Part shown: in pieces, positions 1-12,200 of the stretch
Layout of the letters: each line of letters opens with the position of its first letter
Numbering within the stretch: position 1 is the stretch's first letter
NCBI RefSeq assembly: GCF_037975245.1
Contig: NC_092561.1
Location: 11,469,001-11,533,000, forward strand
Direction of reading: 5' to 3'
Origin: Apostichopus japonicus
Lineage: Eukaryota; Echinodermata; Holothuroidea; Aspidochirotida; Stichopodidae
DNA: 64,000 nucleotides
Translations under genes and position numbers: made by a program
The notes under the pieces: generated by a model
What the model was told of the DNA's origin: nothing
Database searches by the model: none
What the model saw: only the letters and a program-made list of their open reading frames with translations

Positions 1-99
1 CTTAAGGCACGATCATCTCTAAGTTTATCCTTCCCAAAGCTGTGCCAAGCACTGATGCTGCACCTGGCTGAAATGCTACCATGTGCTGTCCTGAGCTTC

Positions 100-272
100 T
101 TACTGTCGACAGTCCAAAATAAAATCTTCCTGACCACCACCGACCCTTCCCGTCATCTGAAATTTCCTTCGCAGTCTCTTACAGAGTTGTGATATGCTCT
201 CCCTTGATGTCTTCCAGACCATCTCAAATTCCAATTGGTTACATCTACTTCCGTACTTTTCTCTCAGTAATT
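100..272 (-). CDS. Exon 5 of the HTH/BEN gene (second half of BEN domain)
   Basis: After the acceptor CTTTGCAG the frame encodes the last BEN helices: a KELLREKYG-type helix (completed across the junction), a W about 20 residues on, and the closing CKRLRRKF helix that contacts DNA in this family. It then runs through a short Gly-rich tail to a TAA at 100-102. A good donor (GTAAGA) lies just before the stop at 103, so the gene may either end here or continue beyond the left edge. Confidence 0.65.
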
Positions 273-3200
273 CTGCAAAGGAGCAGTAAGAAACAATGAA
301 AGTTTGCTAAACAAAATGAATTTGCAAAATATAAATAAATATATCATTGATAAGTCTACAAAGTAGTTTGGGAGATTTATGCAACATCCCGAACATTTTT
401 CTGTATTTTTCATGGCATTTTGTTTATTCCACACACATTAAAGGTAAATTTGAACACATGTGGGTATGCTTGTTTTCCACTGTCACAGCTGTGACAATTT
501 ATTAAAAGATTCATTGAGGTAGAAGTTAAGTGTTTGTAAGTACAGTCCAACTGTATGTAATAATTCAATACTGAAACAAGGATCAAACAATTTTGTTTCA
601 AGGTATATTAAATGTTTGGATTGCTCCTTTAAAGTGAAAATGATGGGAATATTTCCTTCCTTAGTCCAGGCCTGATTGTTAATAATAATCCATTGTACAT
701 AACAACTTATATTGTTTAACACTATGAAAGTATTTTTTTCAATTAGTTTTTCTGATTATTTATCCTGAGGAGTTGGCACTAGAGATCATAGTCCTCTGAT
801 GCTGAAAGGGGTCATTTCTTAAAACTTACAAGTGTTATGGAAACAAAATCTGGGCATAGACTGGTGATTCTTATCATTCTATAGAATGATAAAAGTCACT
901 GTTTTTTGATAAATTTTATTTCTACTGCCATCCCTCAATGTCAGCAAATCAGCTGGATAAAACTTAGCTATAGTTGACTGTTGTTCAGCTGTAGAAATAC
1001 TCATAATACTTGAAAGTTTTACTTTTTGATTCCTTGCAAAAGATAGAAGGAATCTATACAGTCACGTTTGTGTCTGTGTGTCTGTCTGTCACACTTCCTT
1101 GTAAACATGATATCTCAAGACATTCAACTTTGATGAAGCCCATACTTGGTATGTAGAGCCCCCATGGGGAGGACATGGTCCCTTTATATTGGTGCTAATG
1201 TCATGAATGTCATGGAATAAGTTCAAGGTGGTACATATGCTTGCACTATATAAAATTTGATCACATTGATATTCATGAGTGGGCAGGGCTAAGAAATATT
1301 TCTCCAATATTAGTTTGAAAACACGAAATCTCAACAAGTCTAACTTTGATTAAAATCATACTTTGTATGTAGATCCCCCATGGGATGCTAATGTCATAAA
1401 TATTAATGAGTAGGCGGGCTTAATGTCAAATCCGTCAAACCTCAATATCTCTGCAACCATACACTTGATTTTGTTCAAAATTGCTGTGATGGAATATGTT
1501 CAAGGTGGTACATTGCTTGCACAATATAAAATTTGATCTAATTGATACTCATGAGTGGGCGGAGCTTAAACAATATTTTGACAATTTTGCCTTTAAGCAA
1601 GGCCATATAACCTTTGGATAAATCTCATACTTAGGTTTGCGCATTGTGAGAGTACAACCCACAATTTTGGATGAGGTAAAATATCATTTCAAATTGTTCT
1701 TATTCAGACAAGTTTTAAATCCAAAAGCAAGAAGTCACAAAGTAATTGACTTTCTTGTTTAGTTCAAAGTTTTAGAAAAACTTGAAGACAACCTTTTGTC
1801 ATTTTATATTGCACTCCAACAAGAAGGGAAACCTCAGTAATAATTATGTTGCTATTCTGGTTTTCACCTTTAAAATATATGATAAGTCTGGAATGCTATG
1901 TTGGAATGAAAATAAAATGAGTAATTTGTGAATTAGAAACAGCCACATGGTTGTAGCCACATCTACAGTATATCTCTTAGACTGAATAGCAACCAATGTC
2001 TAAATATGACATGACTTGGTAAGAATGACAACCCAATCCAAAATCCAGATTTACTGAATATATACAATCCCTTCAGGACATCCTCTCACCTTTTATTTTC
2101 TTCATTGCAAGATTATTGAGTGGATTTTTGCTGTTTCTACCAGTTACAGATGATTCCATGAGTACCTTAGTGCCAAAGATACAGTATCTGGCTAATGCAA
2201 TGGCCAGTCTTGGAGCCCCTGCATATGGAGTCATCTGATCCCACCTTACATCATCCAGTACTTCTCTTATTAAAGCTGCAAAATATAACCAAGCAATTTT
2301 AACATCATTTCCAAAAACTTTTTATTATTAGATAACGTCCACATGGATGTGACCTATCACCATGAAATGGAAAGTAACCAATATATACTTTAGATGTCAA
2401 CCTTTGTGCTTACTTCTTTATACAAGCAGTAACACCATTAACAATAGACCGAACCCCACCTCCTAACATTTGCTTGTATAAACACTTTCTGTTCCGTATC
2501 TGAAAATTAATTTCCCTTTTTCACAATATCTGTTTGCTATTGCATGGCCAGCTGTTGCTGATTATTTTGATATTCCAATTTGCTTGCAATCGGGTATACC
2601 ATGCAAAGTTTGTTTTCATATATATGGGGCTACAAACTCTGAGAATTTAAAGAATTTTTTCAGTACTAGTGTAAAGTACAAGAACCAAGAACAATTGATC
2701 AACTAATGTACTCTTTTTCCAATCCCTTCGCCCCCGCTCCCACTTTCTTAATAAACACTGGAAAGAAAAAAAGTTTGTTTAATACTCCATTATTACTAAT
2801 TTGTTACCATCGCTTTCTGGTGTTCCAAGAGTGGGTGTTTCCATTGATTCCCTGGTACTACCCAGTGGGCTCTCCTGGTTGTTCTCTGTGGTATTGTCAT
2901 CAGTGTCGTCCACTGTGTCTGGAGAGTGGTCATCATTACTCAGAGGGGATGAGACCTCCATGTGTTGGGTATGGCCATTAGTGGTCTGATGTCTCACTTC
3001 AATTGCTGATCTCTGCTGTTGTACAAAACTTGGCATCTGTTCTACAATTAACTGTAGCTGCCCTTGAATTGTCTCCATGTGTTGAGAAAATCGTCTCATC
3101 TGAAAGAAATGGTGCAGAAACCCACTTGAATTGCCAAGCATTGCGCCAAATATGCCTTTAATATCTCCCAAGTTATCGGAAAGATACCAAAATTGTGACA

Positions 3201-6200
3201 GTTTATTGTAGACCAGAATGAAACATTTCATGGTTCTGCTGCTGCTCATTGATTTGATTCACAGGGAACACTCCAAGTATGTAATGATAAAGCATACCGT
3301 TAAGGTATGTGTACCAACTGTTGTTACCAAAATAATTCCAGCCAGGGCCCTTCATAAATATACTATCTACAAATATCACTAATCCAGTTTTGAAGATCAA
3401 TCATATTGTTTCCACATGCGTAACTGCAGTTTGATATATAATCCGTCACCCTGTAAACTCATCCAGTGGCGTAGGAAGGTACTTTTGAGTGGGGGGACTG
3501 AAGACTGATGGCTGGCCTGGGGGAGGGGTCTAAGGGGAGGGGGTGTCCCCCTCCCCTTTGGAATTTTTTTGCATTTTCAGGTGGCCTCAGATGCAATTTG
3601 GTGCAATATAGCACACTTCAACCCCACCCACTCCATTTTGTAAATAATTTTGCATTTCACCTGGCCTTAGATGTAATTTGGTGCTCCAAATGAGTTTTTT
3701 TTTCTCATATGGAAATGAAAAAGGGGTTTTCTGACTTGCGAAGCGGGGGGCGGAATGATACTTCCGCCCCACCACATTTTTCACTGGGGGCTGGTGCCCC
3801 CCCAGCCCCCCCGGTTCCTACGCCCTTGAACTCATCATTAGTCATGACATCAGCACCAAAAAAATTAGGTTCACCTACTCACTAAAAATGGTAATGATCA
3901 ATAATTGCCTTGTGAAGTTGTTAATTATACTAACTTATAGCCTTAATGATGCAAAACCACACCTCAAAAATACATGTTATCAATTGCAACATCGACATGT
4001 GCAGACTTCCTACCAATATCACCATATGGAGTTTGAAGGTAACTCCAACTCGTGGTTGCCAATTATTGCAATTTGAAGATTTTGAAGTTTGACCCTGTGA
4101 CCTCATTAATATTTATGAGCACCAAAATCAATAGGGTTCATAAACTCATTATGGACCACCTACCCACCGAGTAAGGCATTGGTCAATCAATCCCTTGTTG
4201 AGTTATCATACATACAATCTAAAGTGTCACACACATACACACACCACCTGACTACAAAGGTTCCTTTGCTTTCAGCAAGGAACCAAAAATAGTTATGCCC
4301 TTCTGTACCTTGTATGAACCTATCTTGTATGAACCTATCTTGTATGAATCTTGTATGAACCTATCATGATCATTAGGTGGGTCCATGTTACTTATACCAC
4401 ACCTGTAATAGTGTTGGCACCTTGTGTTCATCTGCATAGCCATCAGTGTTAATTAGTCAAGAAATGTACTGTTAAGTGTCTGCCCACCAAAGAGTTCATG
4501 ATGGGTACCTCACCCCACAAAACTCTTAAAAATCATTTTGAAAATGTCTAGGTGATACCATCATCTCTTTCTGTGTTTTCAAACATGTGAGATCCCAACT
4601 TGATTCCCTACTCTTATCTGGCAATTGAGAAAGTGATTGGTAGCTACATTGTGTCTTGTAATCAAGAAAGATATGAATACTTTTTATACCAGTCTAATCT
4701 ATGTTCAATAAGGTGGACTTTAATTATTTATATACACTGGTAGTTTGGAAGAAAGGAAGTGAGTCATGACTGACCTCTTTCATCATTTCTTGAAACATAT
4801 CACGGAGCAGTTCACCGTTTTCGCCGACAATGTCCGGTGTTTCTTGCCTCTCTTCTGGACTGGGTCGTAACTCTTCATTTACTCCATAATTGTCTGGTGG
4901 GTCAATTTCTAGCTCAGTCAGAAAGTCATCTTCATCCAGATCTGATTGATAATACAGAGGAGAGACCATCTCGTGACGTTGAAGTCTAGTAGTTAATCTC
5001 CTGCGATTATTCGTCATTGCATTGACCACTCTTCCGTTGGAGAGTGCAGTAGGGTGTAATTTATGTAATCCATTGCGCATAAGTGATCGTAATTGTGCAT
5101 TTCGAGCAGCTCGCATCATCTGTAAGGTTCGCTGACTTGGTCTGCCGGTGGATCTTGCTTTAAATTGGTTTGAGTTTCTACCATTTGATTGACTGTGCAG
5201 GGAGTGCCCTGGCTTTCGCCCTTCTTGTTGTGATGTCTTTGCAAAGGAAGGTTCATGTCTGACTCTGAAAGGAATAGGGGTGCTATTGCTTGACGGACGA
5301 TGAAAGACAACCGATGGCTTTCGTGGTGCTCGAGCAGCCTGTCCCTGGGACCGCATGTTTGTTATTTTTCCAATAGCTTTGTTCAAACGAAATTGTTGAA
5401 CTGCTCTACCTTTGGCATCCTTCTCCGGCCTTGCATAAGTATCGTAACTACTAGACATGAGTTGGGGACTGACAGACTTTGTGAGTCTTTCACTATGATG
5501 AAAGTTTTCACTTGAATGTTGGTCTGAGGTTCTTGGAGGAGGGGTCCCTGTATTCATGATGGTGATATATGCTTCTGGGTCAGAGGGGTCATCAATTTCT
5601 ATTTTGATGACTGGATCAGGATTGTCTTCTATGTTTTTCTGTTTGCTTTCTGTGTTAGTTACGACAGAAGCAGATACAGCTGATGATGAAGCCAGAGAGG
5701 GCGCTGTTGATGAAATGATGGTGCTAGCTATTGATGGTGTGCCTCTCAAGGTCAGGACCTGCTGGGTCCTTATAACTGCAGTTGACCCCACAGCTGTCAT
5801 TGGAGAGGATGTGGTTCTAGCTTCCTTCTTTATCTGCATTAAGCCCCTCCCACGTTTTTCACTCTGAGGTTAAAAGAAAAAGCAATTATCAAAAGAGGTC
5901 CACAAGTATACAAATCCAAATTAGTACAACAATGATAATAAGAATAAAACATACAAACTGACGATACCAATTCACATACAAAAATGGCTAATGAAAGTTA
6001 AAGATAGGTATTACAAATCAAAGTATCACACAACCCCAAGTTATACACCAGTTTGACATTCTAACTAGCACTCAAGAATGATTACTCTATACAACATATT
6101 AGTTTGACATTCTAACTAGCACTCAAGAATGATTACTCCATACAACATATCAGTTTGACATTCTAACTAGCACTCAAGAATGATTACTCTATACAACATA

Positions 6201-9200
6201 TCAGTTTGACATTCTAACTAGCACTCAAGAATGATTACTCTATACAACATATCAGTTTGACATTCTGACTTACATTGAAGAATGATTACTCCATACAACA
6301 TATCAGTTTGACATTCTAACTAGCAGTCAAGAATGATTACTCTATACAACATATCAGTTTGACATTCTGACTTACATTCAAGAATGATTACTCCATACAA
6401 CATATCAGTTTGACATTCTAACTAGCACTCAGGAATGATTACTCCATACAACATATCAGTTTGACATTCTAACTAGCACTCAAGAATGATTACTCTATAC
6501 AACATATCAGTTTGACATTCTAACTAGCACTCAGGAATGATTACTCCATACAACATATCAGTTTGACATTCTAACTAGCACTCAAGAATGATTACTCCAT
6601 ACAACATATCAGTTTGACATTCTGACTAGCACTCAAGAATGATTACTCCATACAACATATCAGTTTGACATTCTAACTAGCACTCAAGAATGATTGCTCC
6701 ATACAACATATCAGTTTGACATTCTAACTAGCACCCAAGTATGACAGTTTCCAAGTTGCAGCAGTGAGAAATCAATGTTACATACACACTTGTTTGACAT
6801 TCCAAGTTGTATAAGAGTATGACAATTCAAACTCAAAGTAAAAAAAAAAAAACGCGTTGTACACACGTATTGCATTTCTAATGCATGAGACAATGAAACC
6901 TTTAAACAAGTTATAATCAAGTATGATAATTAAAGGAAGACACTAGTATAATGATTCTTAACTTGTAAAAAGTCCATGAAAAATAATATAGCAAGGATCC
7001 AACAGACAAAACTTGTCAATTCGATCAGTCCAAGTTGGTGAATATGATTCTTCTTTATCACAATGTTACATTTACTGAATGCCTGCCACAACCTTAGACA
7101 TGTTCATATATCACATTGAATTCAACTCAAGTGTTCTATTGTCTTTATTTAATGGGCGCTTATCCATTCACGAAATTTCCAAGGAACTGGAACAGTCGCC
7201 CTCCATTCGCAAAAAACTGTCAGCAAACTTGTCGACCGCAGATTTGTCCGAGAGATGATCGTAAAGATTAAGTAGCTATTCAACCAACGGGTAAACACTG
7301 GAGGCTGTCCGTTGGCTTAATAGTCATGATCATTTGTTATCAACATTCTACAGGTGAAAAAAAAACAATCTCCGATGCTATATATTAATTTAATACTTAC
7401 AAATAGAGGAATTTGTCGAAACTAACTGTATAACGGCTTTCGAAATGTTTATGTCTACTAGTTTTGCTGCTGTCAATTTCTGTACTGACGAACTACCAAC
7501 ACGGTTCGAAATTGTGTAAATCTGTCTTAAATCCCTTTTGATAAATACATATGAAACTTCCGACCGACGCGCTCAAAGTAATGGAAGTAGCGTAGTAGTT
7601 TCAAAACGTTCTTGTGAGCCATGGTTTATAATGAATATAATTGTGCCGCAAATAAATGGGATTTTCCAGTTTTGTTCACCAACGGAACTCACTCAGTAAT
7701 ATGTCTATAGGATATTGATGAAACCAACCTTTATGCGGTACTATAGACATTCATGTTTGCATTGTTTGAAATAACAGCTCTGCTGGAACTCAGCATTGAA
7801 TAACTGAGAGAATTGGACAGTTGCATAAACAAAATGCACAATACTAGTCAATTGACCTAGAATATACAAACAAAACAAATAACAATAATGCGACATATAA
7901 TATAGGGAAACAGACAAATGGTGGGAAATAGCAACAAAGGGAACGAAAGAGGAATAAACGATTTACAAATAAAACACGCTCAGAAGCGTAACATACACTA
8001 TCCATCACGCACCTTTAATGTTTTCAAGAAATATTATTGTGTGAGATAACGAGCCACTGTACAGCATTAACGACGATGATTCTGTACAATACCGACTCTA
8101 AACAGCTGCTTCGGTAAAATAAGGAGAACCGTACAAATCATTACCGTCATTCTGGGGATGTTATGATTATTGTATGTTGCAATGAAGTATACTTCCGCGG
8201 AAATCGCGTGAGTTGCCCGGATAAGCAAGTTCCACACAATTAGAAACCGGACAGAACTCATGAACCATGGAACCGGAAGAGAGTAGGTCTATTCCCATTA
8301 CATATGTTCATATCAGTGTGTGTGTGATGGTGCTGGAGAAATGGTATCATGGGCTAAGCAGATTGTGTCAGTATTGATTCATGCACGCCAGGGAAACGGG
8401 AGCATCTGATGAGAATGAGGTCGTAAAATAACAGGGGTTTCGCCGCGAACATGAATTCAAACAGCTCTATTAACACCATCATTGTGTCCACCTTCCATTG
8501 AGCCCACGGTCTCTAACTTGGTCAGGCCGTAAAAAGTTGATTGCACCGTTTAAGTGTTTCGAAACACTTAACCCGAATGCATGGATGAGTATATGTTCAA
8601 CGTCATGACCAATTTAGCACCATTTGCAGTAATGTTGTTGACTCTCATGTATAGATAGTAACAGGTACCGGTACTGACTAGGGAGATATAGCTATATGGT
8701 AGTACACAATAGGGATGGCGATTTTGCAATCATTCTTTCAGTCTACGCAACTCCCCGAGACTTTCCCCCACGGCCTCCCCGACAAAAGCCCACTAAGTGC
8801 CTTTGGCAGACCAGCCACCTAACCAATAAACGCAAGCATACCGAGCTGTTTTAAGTAGCCAACTCAATGACAGTGCCACAGTGGTACCCTTCGTGATAGC
8901 TTGCTAATTTATTTTGACTGTGGTTTCTTTCAATTCAATTCGTACGCATGTTTGTATACTTATAGTCATGCGATAATGAAAAATGACTTTACTGACGGAC
9001 AACTCAGTTGCATATAGGTTAAATCCAGCATAGACAGCCTGGCGATGCGACACATCATACATGCAACACAAAATGACACTTTTTGAAGAGAAACCTTCAT
9101 TTATCATCTACATTGCGTGATTCGTAGACTAGAACGGTACCCGAACACGTGTGCAACTGTACTAATACCACGCTGTTGAATACTCTGCGAAACTCTCGGA

Positions 9201-12200
9201 CTTTGAAATCATCAAACATATTAGCGGGCGTCACATCTTGCATCGGTCTGGTAAACGTAAAGCCCTGTTATACCTGCCACCGTTGTCTTACGACATGCAG
9301 TTATAAACATATACTGTATATGGACGAATATGTATAAAACGTTTGAGATATAATATTCGTCATCATATTCGTAAGATATCGACATATGTATAGAGTAATA
9401 TTATTAATAGTACAGAGCCAACTGTGAAGCCCTTTCATGTACATAGGACAAAGTGCAGGCCCTTGAAGCGGAGGGAAACCTCTCAATTATGATCAGTTTG
9501 TCAGTATTCGTCTTGAATTGTTTAAAGTTTCTAAAGTCGGTACTTTATGATGTGATAAAAAAGCCAAGTAAAGTACTAACTTGGGAGCGAAAACGTCTTC
9601 AAAATTACAATGAATGATGCCCTCCACATGACCATTTTCAGTAATTCTAACATTTTGAGGCGCAACCTAGGTAGCCTAATAGCAAACATCGAAAACTGCA
9701 TATATTTGAAGATCCATACACCATAGTCCACAATTCATCGAACATTGGTATCCCTATATGATTATATGTGTACGAATATACATGTGCATAATGTACGTGG
9801 ATAACAGAAACAGATAGGCAAAAAGGGTGGAAGTGAAAGTATGAAAATACGATGACGAATTGCAAAAAAAAATATTTAAGGAACTTCCTTTTTTTCGTGC
9901 TCCCAACTCTAAAATTGAAGAAGCATGACACATACCGAGTATTTTGCCCTCAGAGTTTGTGTAACGGTTGTTGGTATTGCACACACGTACAAATCCACTA
10001 GCGTAGGCTGGTTTCTAAATTGCAGAGCTACCTCCAGAAAAGGTTGGAAGTCTACCAGACACAACCCCGAACCTTAATCCACCTATTCACAGCTGGATTC
10101 CTGATAGCAACTGTTCCTCGGCGTTAAAATCCTTTCTGTCACATTTTCACATAGCCACAATAGATGTGGTATATCCCTGCTTGCATGTTTGTCGTCAAAA
10201 GCCTTTAACAGTTTTCAGTTTCGATAAGTCTCTGCTCCACGCTTTGAGGTCATAGCGATCTCGAAAAAAAGTCGGCAATAAATATTTTCAAGGAGAAATA
10301 GGGGTTATCAAAACTGAATTTTGAAGAACCTCTGTAAGGCTAACGACATTGCCAAAAGATCGAAATCAAAAACTGATTAATTATAATTTAGCCCAAACAA
10401 ATACTCTCTGTAAGATGGCTGAGAAAATTAGCTCAATATAGGCAATTTCTGTTTCAGTTACTTTATACCTTCGAGTGCAAAGCCATTGAACGTTGTATAG
10501 CTCGAAGACTTTCGAAAGTCGTGAGTCGAAGACGGAGCTGTATTTATTTCCCTATGTGTCACAGGTTTTGGTTTCGATTTAAACATAATAAGCCAGCACG
10601 AAGTACTCTGTGAACTTGACCAAGTCCTCTTTCTCTACTCTGAAATTGGAAATTTTCGAGTTGACTTGGCAGAAGTCGGTTTTATGCAGGGTTGTGAAGG
10701 GCGGCATAACATAGACAATGACAAATTAAAAGAGAGAGGGTTGTTGTGTATCTCTGGGCATGTAGGATTATAATCCTTCATCAGATCTTTGTAAGAGTAG
10801 AAACGAAAGCCGAAAAACTGCAACCATCGATTTGTTGTTAACTACAGTAAGAACAGAGACAATATTCACTTACTTCCTGTACCATTGTAATGAATGTTAC
10901 TTTCTAAAAGCGAGGGCGCCACAACAGTGGCAGTACATAGGCTAATTATAATTAAAGGAGCATATTGCGTTTATATATATCACCCAAAGTGACGCCTGCT
11001 TACCATTAACTGTGATCCTTACGCTACTCGAAATATGATGTACCAAACGTACTTTGCGCGAAATACATCACGAATCTTACTAAATTTAGCTAACAGGATG
11101 AAAATTTTCGTAAATTGTATGTTTGTACACAGTACAGTGCATTATAGTCATATACGGATATATTGCATATTGCGTTGAAAATCAATCAATTTAGCAATAA
11201 AAAGAAGAAATTAAACCCTTTAAAGTGGAAAATGAAACTTAACTGTACAAACAAAGAAATCAACTAATTCCATCATATTAGTTTACGGAAAATCCAAGCT
11301 TCAAGTTGGCAGTGACTGACTAGGCTAGTATAACGTGTTGTCAATCACGAATCGGATGTGACAGAACATACCCAAATGGACACTGTGTGACAACACGATA
11401 AATTGAAATTTTGAAAGGCGAAATTTTCGGAACATACCGTGGATTCTATCGAAGGCTTTATGCCTTAGGACTATAGCGTATAAGTCTAGTCTCTTATTCA
11501 TTGTATTTATACAACTCGCATTTGCCATAAATGCTTAGTTTCACAAACGTTTAACACACTAACTAACGTTACTCGTTAGTAATACACTATTAGGATCAGG
11601 CTACCTGGCTTGTTCGTGTTTACGAAAGCTTCATTACGCGTAATGAATATTTGTATACGTCAATTAAGAGCTCATTTTTCTTCTTTTTGGATGTTTTAAT
11701 TGGCATTTATCTTTACATGTAAATGAAATTTGCTAAACGCATAGCTCAGTTACATCTAGTAGTATGGGCCTATAGAACATCAATGTCAAAATGAGCGAAA
11801 CATGCGGTTTTGTTACGTGATAGTGATGATTTGATTGCTTGAATATATATTGTGAATAAGAAAGATGTGGTGTACCTCCACAAATTGTTTGGGCCAACAA
11901 AATTGTCAGTTTTACGAATAGATTAATTATTCGGTAACTATGGTTCGCCACAAGTATCTCTTATTCATCAATCGCTAGTTGCTGATATGTAAATGAATGT
12001 CAGTGGCAATGGAATGCTAAAAAATTCCAGATAAACGCAACATGGACCTTCAATCTATGCAAGGGCGTAGGAACCGGGGGGCTGGGGGGCGCCAGCCCCC
12101 AGTGAAAAATATGGAGGGGCGGAAGTATCATTCCGCCCCCCCCCCCGCTTCGCAAGTCAGAAAAGCCCTTTTTCATTTTCAAATGAGAAAAAATCTCATT

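Noticed and set aside
2706-2989. Plus-strand ORFs at 2.7-3.0 kb
   Set aside because: They are antisense shadows of exon 3 of the HTH/BEN gene.
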